From Thraustochytrium sp. TN22 (lineage: Eukaryota > Sar > Bigyra > Thraustochytrida > Thraustochytriidae), in assembly GCA_013306675.1 (NCBI GenBank), contig JABLUY010000129.1, positions 40,094 through 104,093 on the forward strand: DNA of 64,000 bases, read 5' to 3'. Numbering within the stretch: the stretch's first letter is position 1; the number at the start of each line of letters is the position of its first letter. The notes beneath the pieces are model-generated. The model made no database searches, was not told the origin of the DNA, and saw only the letters and a program-made list of their open reading frames with translations. This document shows, piece after piece, positions 1-10,694 of the stretch. The position numbers and the translations under genes were made by a program.

Positions 1-1240
1 CCAGAGCTGATCTGCAGCTCGCTCGGGTCCGCGTGCGTGATCTGCTGAACAGCGGTAGACGAGAGCACGATGTTGCCACCTGAGTTGGTGAGATGGCTGC
101 TCATGTCGAGTGTCGTAACGGCGCTGACGGCCTGGTTGTTGATGGTGACGGCGTCAACCACGACGCCGCCGCCAGAGCTGATCTGCAGCTCGCTCGTGTC
201 CGCGTGCGTGATCTGCTGAGCCCCAGCCAAGGAAAACACGAGGTCGCCGCCCGAGTTGGTGAGATCACCGCTCATGTCGAGCGTCGTGACGGCGCTCACA
301 GCCTGGTCGTTGATGGTGACGGCGTCAACCACGACGCCGCCACCGGAGCTGATCTGCAGCTCGCTCGCGTCCGCGTGCGTGATCTGCTGCACTGCGGTTG
401 CCGAGAGCACGATGTTGCCACCTGAGTTGGTGAGATGGCTGCTCATGTCGAGTGTCGTAACGGCGCTGACGGCCTGGTTGTTGATGGTGACGGCGTCAAC
501 CACGACGCCGCCGCCAGAGCTGATCTGCAGCTCGCTCGTGTCCGCGTGCGTGATCTGCTGAGCCCCAGCCAAGGAAAACACGAGGTCGCCGCCCGAGTTG
601 GTGAGATCACCGCTCATGTCGAGCGTCGTGACGGCGCTCACAGCCTGGTCGTTGATGGTGACGGCGTCAACCACGACGCCGCCACCGGAACTGATCTGCA
701 GCTCGCTCGTGTCCGCGTGCGTGATCTGCTGCACTGCGGTCGCCGAGAGCACGATGTTGCCACCTGAGTTGGTGAGGTGGCTGCTCATGTCGAGTGTCGT
801 AACGGCGCTGACGGCCTGGTTGTTGATGGTGACATCGTCAACCACGACGCCGCCGCCAGAGCTGATCTGCAGCTCGCTCGCGTCCGCGTGCGTGATCTGC
901 TGCACTGCGGTTGCTGAGAGCACGATGTTGCCACCTGAGTTGGTGAGGTGGCTGCTCATGTCGAGCGTCGTGACGTCGCTGACGGCCTGGTTGTTGATGG
1001 TCACAGCGTCGACCACAACGCCGCCGCCGGAGCTGATTTGCAGCTCGCTCGTGTCGGCATGCGTGATCTGCTGCACTGCAGTCGCCGAGAGCACGATGTC
1101 GCCGCCCGAGTTGGTGAGATCACCGCTCATGTCGAGCGTGGTTACCGCGCTCATGGCTTGGTCGCTGATGGTGACCATATCAACCACAACGCCGCCGCCG
1201 GAGCTAATCTGCAGCTCGCTGGCGGCCGCATGATTGATCA
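1..1240 (-). repeat. 171-bp tandem repeat array inside the giant surface-protein gene
   Basis: The minus-strand codons for SELQISSGGGVVVD recur every 171 bases, eight times, with the plus-strand tag gagctgatctgcagctcgct near 4, 175, 346, 517, 688, 859, 1030 and 1201. Each unit encodes 57 residues: LTNSGG, then a short variable patch, QQITHAD, SELQISSGGGVVVD, a VTI..QA segment and VTTLDMS. Two versions of the variable patch alternate (LSATAV and FSLAGA). Units 93-434 and 435-776 are a near-perfect 342-bp pair. Length stays a multiple of three, so this is protein-coding expansion, not satellite DNA. Confidence 0.9.
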
Positions 1241-4200
1241 TTTGCGCGGTGCTGGAGGACAGGACCACGTCACCGGCCGTGAGCGTCATGTCGCCCGTCC
1301 CATCGAGCACAAAGAGGTTGGAGGCAGTCGCCGAAGCGACGGCAGCATTGACGACGTCCGTGGCGGCGACGACAGCGATGGTCCAGGTGGCGCCAACAAT
1401 GTATCCCGTCGTGTGAGACCAAGCGACGTAGACGCCCTCGGCGAGAAGTGTGGCGGCCGTGTGGAGCGCGACACCGGTGGTGAATGGGTCTGCGTCTTTG
1501 CGCCACTGGTAGGTGTTGCTGGCGGTGATTTCGACCGTGTAGGTGGCGTCCGCCGCGCCCGAGTACGTGCCGCTGCTCGTGACGGTGCGGTCCGGAATGT
1601 GCGTCTCGCCGGAGCCGGCGGTGATGAGGTTGAAGGCGGCGTTGGCGGCGCGCGTCGCCTGCACATCCAGCACAGTATCGGCAAAGGATGTGCTCTCCGC
1701 GATGGCCTTGAGGGCGGTGGACCCGGCGGCATCCTGCTTGATGACACCGCCGCCGGTCTCGACGGTGAGCCCGTCGCGGATGTCGGCGCCCCCGGTGATG
1801 TCGGCGCCGCCGGCCTCGACGGTGAGCCCGCCGAGCTTGATGAGCACGCCTCCGGCATCGACCGTGATGCCGCCAGCGATGACGTGGATGCCGTTCTGCT
1901 CGACGGTGAGCTGGTCGCCAAAGTAGGACTGAAGCTGGACGGCCAGGCCGCCGTGGATCATGACCGCGGCCGCCGTGCTGCTGGTCGCGTCGACGGTGGA
2001 GGTGGCCGTGATGGTGGAGCCAAAGTAGGCGCCGAGCGCGACGCTGAGACCGCCGTTGGATCGCAGGGTGCCAGTGCCCACGGAGGTGGACGCCGTCGTG
2101 CCTTCCGCGACGATGTCGGTTCCCGCATAGATGGCCATGGCCACGGCCAGGCCGCCGGCGTGCATGACAGAGGCGGCCGTGGAGCTGGTGGCATCCGTAG
2201 TGTCCTCGGTGACGACAATGCCGCCCACGTAGAGCTGCTTGGCCACGCCCATGCCGCCGGCCGTCTTGAGCGAGGCGAGTGTGGAGCTGGTGGCGTCTGT
2301 GGTGGCCTTGACGATCGTCTCGCCGTTGCCGAGCACGCTAAAGACCGAGGTGGAGCCGGACGCCTGCAGGTCTAGCAGCTGGAAGGTGGTCGCCGCGGTC
2401 TCCTGCGCCTGCACGAGCATGACCGACCCGGTGTAGGGCGTCCCGAATGCGATGGCAGTGAGCGCCGGGGTGAGAAGCGCCGAGGAGGAGATGGAACCAG
2501 CGCCCTCACTCACCACGAGGCCGCCGTCGTCGACCTGCACGCCGCCAGTGGTGACTTCAATGCCGCCCATGTGCACGAACACGCGGCCGTCGCCGCGCAC
2601 GTCAAAGACCGGCACATCGTTGGCGAGCGACTCAATGAACTTGAAGTCGTTGGCGGCCGCCTTGAGCGAGGTCAGCTTGAGCACGGAGCCGACGAAGGCC
2701 AGACCCGTGTTCTCGACGAGAAAAGTGGGTCGCGAGTCGGAGAGCACGATCTCATTGGTCTTGGTTGCGCAGTTGGAATCGCCATAGCCCACGAAGCAGT
2801 CGCAACTGCCCGTCGCCGGCGTGCACGTACCGCGACCCGCGCACTGGCGGAACTCTTTGAGGTATGTTGTGGTGACGCCCGTGACCGCGCAGGACGGCGT
2901 GGTGGCGCCCGTCACGGAGCTCGTGATACAGGTGAAATCTGAGTCCGCCGGGCTGCCATTGTGCCAGAAGAGGTTGTTGAAGTTGCCCGAGTCCCAGCTT
3001 GTGAAGGTGATGGTATAGGTGGCGCCCAGATTGCCGTCGACCGAGCTGCGCACCACAGTGACAGCATCGATGGAGCCGTGGGACTCCAGCACGGCCTTCA
3101 TGGCCGTGGCGTCCACCGACGAGGCGTCCGCGTCGAAGCTTACGCTCTCGCCCATGAAGCGCAGCTTGAAGGTGCCTGCGAGCGAACCTGACGCCGCCCC
3201 GGTCGTCAGGGTTGCGACATAGTCGCGCTGATACTCGTCCACGATGGTGGCGGTAGCGCTCGTATACCCGGAACCGCCCGCGCTCACGGTGACGGAGCTG
3301 ATGGCGCCGTTCGAATCCAGCACCGGTGTCGCGGTGGCGCCGGTGCCGTCGCCCGTGATGGTGATGACCGGGTTGTTGTAACCCTCGCCGCCAGCCGACA
3401 CCGCGATCGCGGTGACCACGCCGCTGGACAGCGTCACCGAGCCGAGCACTGCGTCAAAGCCTGGGATGGTGTCCGGGTCGTCGCCAAAGGGGCAGACGCC
3501 GAACTCGCAGTTTGGTCCGGTGAAGCCGCGGTCGCAGTTGCACACATAGTTGGATGAGGTCTCCCAGTTTGTGTAGGCCGTGCCTACGCCATCCTGGTCG
3601 CTGTCTGTGCCGTAGGTGAGCGCCAGCTCGCCCACGCTCATGCAGCGGCCACGCCCGCTGCAGTCCTTGGCGCAGCGCACGCGCTGGCAGGCGTCACCCG
3701 TGTAGCCGGCGAAGCACTCGCACTCGCCGCGCTCCCGGTCGCACGTGCCGGCGTTGGAGCACTCCACGTCCCCCACGTGCGCCGAGCTCGCGCTGTACGG
3801 CTTGCCTGACCACCGCGGTCCCTTTGGGCACGATCCTGTGTGACGGTGCGAACAACGTCAGCCTTCGGCTGCGTATACATGTAACATGCGCTTGCGCATG
3901 CGCATGCATCGCATCGCATCGCAGGGCTGCGCAGCGAGCGAGACGTCAAGCAAGAGCGCAGCGAGTCATCAGGCTTTTGAAAAAGTACGGCGAGCCCTCA
4001 AGCATAAGCCACAGCAAGCCATCCAACAAGCCCGTCGAGCTCTCTGAGCTCCTTCACTGAGCTCCTTCACTTACGTAGTGAGCAGTCCGAGGCGCCGTCC
4101 CATCCCGTGAAGCACGTGCACTTGTCGCTCGCGCCGCACGACCCTCTCTGGTTGCAGTCGTTCGGGCAGCTGGCCTCCACGGCCTGCCACCCGGCTAGCC

Positions 4201-4294
4201 CCGCCAGCACCGCCGCGCCCAGCAGCAGTGCCGCCGCCGTGCGCCTGCGCCGCGCGTCGCGCCGCCGCATTCCTGGTCGCGCGTTCCCACTCAT
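1..4294 (-). CDS. Giant secreted EGF-like / tail-fibre-repeat protein (5' part, runs off left edge)
   Basis: Two exons, 4294-4075 and 3835-1, open at the left edge (at least 1,351 residues). The Met at 4294 is chosen because it precedes a basic stretch and a hydrophobic AALLLGAAVLAGLAG segment ending VEA, a good signal peptide. Exon 1 ends in an EGF-like module (CPNDCNQRGSC, CTCFTGW). Exon 2 continues with more EGF-like modules (CSNAGTC, CECFAGYTG; CAKDCSGRGRC, CNCDRGFTGPNC; then CPFGDDPDT), two GGxGY-type beta repeats (about 3470-3240), a globular domain (about 3230-2900) and another EGF (CAGRGTC, CDCFVGY). Then come about four 34-residue repeats of the form TTDATSST..GG..VA..LYVGG, Gly-rich short repeats, and 57-residue tandem repeats to the edge. 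The frame holds from 3833 to 92 without a break. Likely an extracellular or cell-surface filament protein; function unknown. The EGF spacing resembles stramenopile and dinoflagellate surface proteins from memory. The start and architecture are fairly sure; the role is not. Confidence 0.8.
1905..2320 (-). repeat. Four degenerate tail-fibre-like 34-residue repeats
   Basis: Within exon 2 of the EGF gene, four units of about 102-105 bp read TTDATSST followed by a short helix-like stretch, GG, VA and a Y-G-G/T turn: ..KTAGGMGVAKQLYVGG, ..MHAGGLAVAMAIYAGT, ..RSNGGLSVALGAYFGS and ..MIHGGLAVQLQSYFGD. The pattern TSSTTGAL..AGGVGIAKNLYVGG is, from memory, a frequent repeat in tail-fibre and collar proteins of phages and giant viruses, and it also turns up in protist surface proteins. 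The repeat is seen directly; the viral likeness is recall, not a search. Confidence 0.6.
3836..4074 (-). other. Intron 1 of the EGF/tail-fibre-repeat gene
   Basis: On the minus strand exon 1 ends TCACTAC and the intron opens GTAAGTG. It closes GTCACACAG before GATCGTGCCC. Joining after one base of a codon gives an Arg codon and the continuous reading CSLRSCPKGPRW, which restores a typical Cys-rich module. Unspliced reading stops two codons after the donor. Length 239 bp, phase 1. The interval is less GC-rich than the exons. Confidence 0.85.
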
Positions 4295-6460
4295 CGTCGC
4301 GGTCTCCTCGGCGGGGTTCTTCGCGGCGCTCGCCTCGTGGGCCTCGCCGCCCGCGCCCATCGCCGCGGCGCACAGCCCTGGTCTCCGCTGCGCGCTGCGC
4401 GCTGCCGCCCGCGCGCCGCGCCGCCGCGCCGCCGCCCGCCGCCTGGGCTCGCCGGAGTCCATTTACCCCTTTCTCGGGCCCGCCGCCGGCCCCGGCTTGC
4501 TTTTGTTCAAGTTGCTCGATGCCGGAATCGATTCGAATCGATTCGAATCGATTCAAACTCGACGTGGGACGCGCTCTCAACGGTCGACCCGTCCCAGTTC
4601 CCGCGATTCCCGGCGTTGTTCCCGCGTTCGCGCCATGGCGGCAGGCAAGCCTGAGCCTGAGCCTGAGCCTGAGCACTGCACTGCCAGTGCAGGCAGGCTA
4701 CAGCAGGCTACAGGACTACAGACGCTTCACGCGTGAAGGGGCGCGAAGTTCCGCCGCGAACAAGGCGACAGCCGCATTTCGTTTCGTTTCGCCATTGTTG
4801 TGACAGAGGCGGGCTGCTGAATTATCATCGCACGATCATGCCACGTCTTTGCGGCGCCTCGCTACACGGAAACAAAGAACGGCAGCAGCGCGTCTGGCCG
4901 GCGAATGCTGCCTTCGTTGTCAGCGACTCCATGGCGTGAGGGGTGCTGAATTTCTAGTTTCAAGAAAGCATTTACTGTCAAGAAGTTGCTCGGCGGTGGG
5001 GATGGTTTGAACCACGGTCAGCGGGCAAGTTGAGCTCACTGTCAGTAATGGTATCATCGGATGACACTGGAGCTTACATGGCCATGCGAACTGATGTGAG
5101 TGGGGGTGCCAGTGCACGCGGACTGCCATGACCAATGATCGGGGGGCGCCACTGGGCGCCACTGGACAAGGAGGTTCCGGAGAGGTTCTGGCGGGGTGCC
5201 GCGTCTCCTGGCGATCGCGACACGAGGATCGCGCCATCGCAGCTGCGAGACGCCCGCGCGAGGCTTTGGTCGCCTTTCGTCGCTTCTCGGCTGGCTGGCT
5301 GGCTACTTGCTCAGCGGCAGCCGCCACTGACCTGGCCTAGTAGCCTCTGAGTCTGTGGCCTGGCCAGCTCTGCACGCGCCAAAGCTGGACTGTCGTTGAC
5401 ACTGACTCACAGTTGGTGTTGTTGGAAATGCACGGCACGACCGTGATGGATGAGTCTCAGCGGGGTGCCGGCAGCCAGCCAGGCCGCCAGGCCGCCGTCC
5501 TGGCGCCAGCGGCGGCCACGCCTTCGCGGCGCCTAACTCCGCTTCGCAAAGCACGTCCGCCGGGACCACTTCGGCGCTCAGCTGAGCGTCCTGGGTCGGG
5601 ATGGCTGGCGCTGTCAGCGCGGTGCCGGTGCTAGAAGTCTCATGTGAGCTCTACGAACTCTGCCAAGACCCGTTCTCTTGGCAGCGCGGCCGGACCTGGT
5701 GCAACTACCGACCCCGTTGCTTGCGCAGTGTCCAGCAGCGTCCAACAGAGGGCGTAGCGCCGCCAGCAACCACGAACCAAGTTCTCGCTCTTGTTTCTGT
5801 CGTGCGCCAGACGTGCGTCAGCTCAGCTCGGCAACGGAAGCTTTGCTCACTGCCTGGCAGAGACGGAGGGGCCAGGCCGCGAGCGCGCCCGGTGGCGGCT
5901 GGCTGGCTGGCAGGGCCAGGCCAGGCAGGCCAGTGGCGGCGTGAAACGTGACCTCTCGATGTAGCATGACGTAGAGCTGAGCCCTGCTCGGAGCATACCG
6001 CCTAGATGAGCCTCTCGCTTCGCCATCGCATCGCGCGACCAAGCTGACTCAGCGCAAGCCTTTAGCTCCGCCGCGGACAGAGGACGCGCCTCTCCTCCTT
6101 GCGCGCGCAGCAGAAAGGCAGTCTCCGCGAGCTCGTTCGGAAGTTTGGATACCTCACACATGCTGCCATACGTGCGCGGCCGGGGCTGAACCAGCCAGGC
6201 AGCTTTGCAGCCAACCTTCGCAGCCAGCTGCAGCCAACCCTCGGCTACCAAGTCCCGGTCGGCGCACGTCGGCGGCGTCGCCGCTGCGCGCAGGCGGCTG
6301 CGGCAGCACAGCCGCCCGCCGCCGAGGGCTCGGCCGCCGGGGTTTGCGAAGGCTGTGAGCACTGAGCACGCATGTGAGTGCGAGCGATCAAGAGAGCGCG
6401 GGAAGGGAGCACGCAAGCCGGCTGACAGGCACGCGCGAGCATTCGCCAAGCACGGCTTAC
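4295..6460. other. Intergenic region, 2.2 kb, no gene recognised
   Basis: Upstream of the EGF gene and left of the hAT element. Many overlapping open frames on both strands are what high GC produces; none shows a domain, and none is consistent in composition with the flanking genes. Small features: a repeat of the 10-mer cgattcgaat near 4528-4556, a gagcct run near 4650-4675, and ggct/caggc-rich tracts near 5290-5310 and 5900-5935. The EGF gene promoter should lie at its left end. Confidence 0.5.
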
Positions 6461-6468
6461 GAAGCACG
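6461..6468 (+). repeat. Left target-site duplication of the hAT element
   Basis: Reads gaagcacg immediately outside the left terminal inverted repeat and is identical to 10713-10720. Eight bases is the hAT duplication length. Confidence 0.93.
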
Positions 6469-6486
6469 CAGACATCGCAAGTTATT
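6469..6486 (+). repeat. Left terminal inverted repeat of hAT element
   Basis: Reads cagacatcgcaagttatt. It matches the complement of the right end (10695-10712) at 14 of 18 positions, including the outermost 8. Confidence 0.88.
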
Positions 6487-6774
6487 AGCGGACTCGCCTC
6501 TGAGCCAAGTCCGTCTCCCTCAGCGGCCCACACTCCCCACAATCTCTCCGTCATTCTCAATCCGTGTTCGCGTACAGGGGAGTGTATCTTTCCGTGTCTC
6601 TCCAAACGATCGATGGAGCACGCACGAGTCTTTCCAAGCTTCTCCAGTGAAGGCCCATTGCGAAGCGGCTCCGTCCGAGTCCCCCAAGATTCACCAGCGC
6701 GACCGGGCCTTTCCGCGTTTATCCCGAGTTCGTAGGTGGGTGGATGCGTGGTACTTCTCAAGGTGGAAATGTTC

Positions 6775-9700
6775 TTAATTTTTTACTTGGGGAGCGCGAA
6801 CACGATTCTTCGCAGTCGCCTCGATGTGCCGGAGGACTTCGGTGCTGTCGCAGAGGTTGGACCCGTTGTTCCTAAGGAAGGCGTACGTAGACAGGCTCTG
6901 GGAGAGAAGTCGGCCCTTGCGGCGCTGGCTCTGCGCGAGCGCCACAGTACTAAACATGCTCTCGGTTGAGCAGGTCGTTGGATCGACCACGTAGTTGTGC
7001 GCAAAGACCATTGCAACGTGCTTGACGTGGCTCTCGTAGGTCTTGAACCATTTGGTGCTGATGTCCTTGCCCAGGCTGGCTTCTGTGCAATCCATTGCGT
7101 AGGACCACAGCTTCGAATACGTCATACCATGTAGATTCCGCGCCTCGTTCTGTTCCATCTTGCGGGTCTCCTCGCGAATAAAGGATAGCTCGCGCGAAGC
7201 CACCTCCTTGGCTCTCTCTCGGGTGCTTTTGGTACGGTCGGTGTCCGCGTGGGTCAGAGAGGCCGGCGAGATGGGTACCACCTTGAAGATGAAGTCGTCC
7301 AGAACCTCGTCCTCATTGTCGCCAGACCTGTCGCTGTCGCCCAAGGTATAATCGTTTGGGAATGTGTCTGGCGTTGTGCAGACCTCAGGTGTCGGCGGCT
7401 CCTCGTTCAGTAGCTCCTCGACGATGAGCTCCATGACCTGGCTCTCGATGAAGTCCCGTGCGATGAAAGATCGATCCTTGATCTTGCTCTGGCAGGTGTT
7501 AGCGACCGTCTTCATCAGACCAAGCAGGATAGGCTTGGTCAACGCATTCTCGTGCATCCTCCTCAGGCCGTCCACCTCCGAGCCGAAGCCACGCAGCCCC
7601 ACAGAACGACCGAATGCGACTTCGCGCAGCAGCTCAGCACGGCCGACGCAGATAAGAACGGATGCGCGGGCGAGGAGCATCTGAGGCAGCTGCGTCGAGC
7701 GAAAAGGGATCTCGAGGGCGAGCATGATTGATGCTGGGTCTGTGCCGGGCCTCGCATCGGAACCCTTGGGTGATGTCCAAAGCGGGTCGAAGTACCGGTC
7801 CAGGAAGGCAACGAGGCGGTGCGCGACCATGCGGGTCACGGGGTGAAGCTTCAGGAATTTGATTGTGCGCGCCTCGGGCTCGAGGTTCGCCTCTGCCATG
7901 GTGCTGGACGAGATGTCGCCGCGGAGCTTGATCGCCGCCTTCACGCTCTGCGATGAGACGACGTTGTAGGAGTCGTAGAGAGCACCCTTGAGGCCCTCCA
8001 CAGCGACGAAGATCTGCGCGCGCGTTTTGTGAAAGCGCTGCGCAAAGGCTTGCACGCGGTAGGTCTGCGACAGGAGTTGCTGAAGTTCCGGGAGTATGAG
8101 CTCCTCGTCGCCCGTGGCGCGCAGCGCGCTCATCTTATCGAACCTGCCTGAGCAGGTGATGCGCTCAGCGATCTTCATGATCGTCTCCTGCTGAGCCTTG
8201 TTGATCCACTTGCAGTTCTTGATGTCCTTCTTTGTTGAGATGAGCAGCTCGAAGGCGGGCCACACTGTAGCATGAAACTCGACGAGCGACAGGAAGCCGC
8301 TCCAGCGCGTCGCGCATTCGCGTGGCGCCCGGGTCTTCTTGATTCCGAGTACCTTGCAGATAGCCGTCAGCGCGTTCGCGGCGACATGTGAGCGCGTCAA
8401 GAAGCTGTTGCGCAGCTTAATTCGGGCTACTAGCGTCGTAAGCACGCGCTTCTCGTTCGTCCATATCGTCTCGCCTCCTTGCAAGACGCGTGCGGCCTGA
8501 CGGCCGCGCTCTTCAAAGAACTCGTAGGAGACGTTTTTGGCGATGATATCGCTGCGAAGGTCGTCAAGTGGCGCTTGCTGGGACGGGGCGCCGTAAATTC
8601 CTGCCGAGATCTCCCAGAGCTGGTGCAGGTTGTGCTGGTCGACATCCACGCTGGATGCCGTGCCCTGTGAAGTCGTTGTGAGGGCGAACATCCGCACGAG
8701 TGAGTCCGCGGTTGGCACCGCACTCGCCTCGAGTTCTGGGCCCATGGCATCGGCGAGCTCGTCGACATCCTTGAGGCCGGTCAGGCCGACGGTCTGCAGC
8801 AGCTCGTTGGTCAGCTTGGAGCTGATGAGGAAGCCGAAGGCGTGCTGCACGCAGAGGTTGAGTCGATGCGCAGCGCAATGCTCGTATGGCACGCCCAGCG
8901 CCTCGTTTGCGGCGATGCAGTTGCTTGCGCCGTCTGAGATGACCGCGGCCACCTGCTTCTTGAACTTTGCATCCTCCACGACGCTGCCAACCTCCTGGTT
9001 TTCGTCGTCTTCCTCCGCGTCCTGGCTAGTCGCTTCCGCGTCGGCAGAGGCGTCGTTGAGCAGATCTGAAACGGTCTCGCGCAGGCGCTGCGCGATGTTC
9101 ATGCCGGTGTGCTTCTCGTTGAAGGGGTCCATGCCAAGAGTCATGACGCGCACTTTCCAATCGTCCAGCCAGCGAAGCTGGATCCCAAGGAAGGAGTCAC
9201 CTTTGTAGCTGCTCCAGGCGTCGAGTTGCAGGACGAGCCGCGGCAGCCCCGCGCGGTCGCACAACGCCCTGATTCTCGCGTACAAAGACTGCACCATACA
9301 GGTCTTCTCGGCATGCATGATCTCCTTCACGGTGCTCTCAACGGGCGGTGCGTAGTCAAATGGGCACATCAGACTCACCCACCTACGCAGCGAAGGCAGC
9401 CTACCATGGCTGAACGGGAGGCTGGCGTCGATGATCATGCGCGTGAACGCGATGTTGAGCAAGCGCCGCTCGCGAAGGGTTGCCGCCGGGCGCTTCGAGT
9501 TGGCGAGCGTCTCTTGAGCCCAGGCCGGTTTCGCTTCGATGTCGGCGTCGACCTCGGCCCCGATCCTGGACTCGAGCTCCTCGATCGCCTTGAGCATGAG
9601 CCCGTGATGCTCCTTGTGACAGCGCTTGAAGTGACGGTAGCAGTTCGCACGGTTCGTGCTCCAGCTTTGGGGCTGGTTGCACACCTTGCACACGTGGGAG

Positions 9701-10476
9701 TCGCCTTTTTCGACCGGGTTGATCTCGACAAGGTCATAATCGATTGCAACGCGGATGTACTGCTTGTGGTCCATGCGCTCGTTCTTCTGGCACGTGCCTT
9801 GCTTCGGTGTCACCTCGTTGGCCGTGGCTCCGGTCTTCGCCTGGGCCTTTGACGACTTCAGCCGCTTCGGCTCCACGGCCTGAACCTTCTTCGTCGACTT
9901 CCGCTTCATGCCTCCAAAATATGTCGCCCAGGACCCCGGGTTGGTGTGGCCCGTCGTTCTCGCTTGGGAGGACGAGCTACTAGATGTTGATTCCAGATCC
10001 GAGACCGAGTTCCCGCCTGAGCTCGGAGTCGCTGGACTGCCGCACGTTTTCGCGGCAGCATCAGAGCCCGGCGCCGACGTGGACAGCACCGAGGGGCTTG
10101 CTCCACCCTGAGAACTGTCTCCTTGTTCGCCAACAAGGTCGCGGCCGACGCCGTCGTCATCGTCGCTGTCGTCGCTGCCGTCGTTGTCGCTCAGGCTCAT
10201 CGGTCTTGGAGTCGAGGTTGAGCCAACCAGTGCAACCACGGACTGGGCTCCGCATGTACCCATCGGCGCCTCAGCCTGCGGCCCCGCTGCTGTCGCAGCC
10301 GCTGCCGCCGCCACCGCCACCGCCACCGCCGCCGCCGCCGTCACCGCCGCCGCCACCGCCACCGCCGCTGCAGACGCGGCTGCCGCGACGCCTTTGACGG
10401 TTTGCAGGCTGAGCTTAACCACCAGCCGCAGCGTCGCAGCGCCGCAGCTCAACCACCGGCCCCGGACTTTCGTCAT
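6775..10476 (-). CDS. hAT transposase with BED zinc finger
   Basis: About 1,233 residues from the ATG at 10476; a second candidate start is the Met at 10200 (MSLSDNDGSDD), which would skip an Ala/Val-rich GCC-repeat N-terminus. Seen in order: a Ser/Asp-rich region; a BED-type finger near residues 256-294 (VCKVCNQ, then HFKRCHKEHH); the first acidic catalytic candidate in QLDAWSSYKGD near 420; the second in VISDGASNC near 514, followed by the Cys/His segment EHCAAHRLNLC; an RW pair in CATRWSGFL; and a C-terminal hATC dimerisation motif near 1167 (VDPTTCSTESMFS). The frame is uninterrupted, so the enzyme may be functional. hAT enzymes cut and paste their element with 8-bp target duplication, which is what the flanks show. 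The third catalytic residue was not located with certainty. Confidence 0.9.
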   Translation of the reverse strand: MTKVRGRWLSCGAATLRLVVKLSLQTVKGVAAAASAAAVAVAAAVTAAAAVAVAVAAAAAATAAGPQAEAPMGTCGAQSVVALVGSTSTPRPMSLSDNDGSDDSDDDDGVGRDLVGEQGDSSQGGASPSVLSTSAPGSDAAAKTCGSPATPSSGGNSVSDLESTSSSSSSQARTTGHTNPGSWATYFGGMKRKSTKKVQAVEPKRLKSSKAQAKTGATANEVTPKQGTCQKNERMDHKQYIRVAIDYDLVEINPVEKGDSHVCKVCNQPQSWSTNRANCYRHFKRCHKEHHGLMLKAIEELESRIGAEVDADIEAKPAWAQETLANSKRPAATLRERRLLNIAFTRMIIDASLPFSHGRLPSLRRWVSLMCPFDYAPPVESTVKEIMHAEKTCMVQSLYARIRALCDRAGLPRLVLQLDAWSSYKGDSFLGIQLRWLDDWKVRVMTLGMDPFNEKHTGMNIAQRLRETVSDLLNDASADAEATSQDAEEDDENQEVGSVVEDAKFKKQVAAVISDGASNCIAANEALGVPYEHCAAHRLNLCVQHAFGFLISSKLTNELLQTVGLTGLKDVDELADAMGPELEASAVPTADSLVRMFALTTTSQGTASSVDVDQHNLHQLWEISAGIYGAPSQQAPLDDLRSDIIAKNVSYEFFEERGRQAARVLQGGETIWTNEKRVLTTLVARIKLRNSFLTRSHVAANALTAICKVLGIKKTRAPRECATRWSGFLSLVEFHATVWPAFELLISTKKDIKNCKWINKAQQETIMKIAERITCSGRFDKMSALRATGDEELILPELQQLLSQTYRVQAFAQRFHKTRAQIFVAVEGLKGALYDSYNVVSSQSVKAAIKLRGDISSSTMAEANLEPEARTIKFLKLHPVTRMVAHRLVAFLDRYFDPLWTSPKGSDARPGTDPASIMLALEIPFRSTQLPQMLLARASVLICVGRAELLREVAFGRSVGLRGFGSEVDGLRRMHENALTKPILLGLMKTVANTCQSKIKDRSFIARDFIESQVMELIVEELLNEEPPTPEVCTTPDTFPNDYTLGDSDRSGDNEDEVLDDFIFKVVPISPASLTHADTDRTKSTRERAKEVASRELSFIREETRKMEQNEARNLHGMTYSKLWSYAMDCTEASLGKDISTKWFKTYESHVKHVAMVFAHNYVVDPTTCSTESMFSTVALAQSQRRKGRLLSQSLSTYAFLRNNGSNLCDSTEVLRHIEATAKNRVRAPQVKN

Positions 10477-10694
10477 TGGACCAGAAGTTCCGGAATTCCG
10501 ACTTATCCACAGCCAATGCCCACAGCTTCCGTCCGAGTGCGTCCAACCCAAGACTCGGCGCCTCGACAATCTTTCCGCGTCTTTCCACGACCAGGTCCGG
10601 GAAAGTATATCCTTCCCCTTCTGTCATGAAGCGGACGGAGTCGGACAAACCTGGATAAACAAGTCCGGTAGGATTATCACAGACGGAAAGGTTC

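Noticed and set aside
1-1240. Repeat array as a CRISPR or satellite
   Set aside because: Units are contiguous 171-bp coding repeats with no unique spacers, and the period is a multiple of three in a long open frame.
93-2436. Plus-strand open frames across the left repeat array (for example 598-1233 and 948-2375)
   Set aside because: They are shadows. The minus strand reads a coherent repeat protein in one frame through the whole interval, while the plus frames show no domain and only mirror the repeat.
5847-6761. A 304-residue minus frame
   Set aside because: It crosses the left end of the hAT element, is of mixed Arg/Pro/Ser composition, and has no domain; it is chance openness in GC-rich DNA.
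10477-10569. Extension of the transposase to 10569
   Set aside because: The codon at 10569 is TTG, not ATG; the first ATG in the frame is at 10476.
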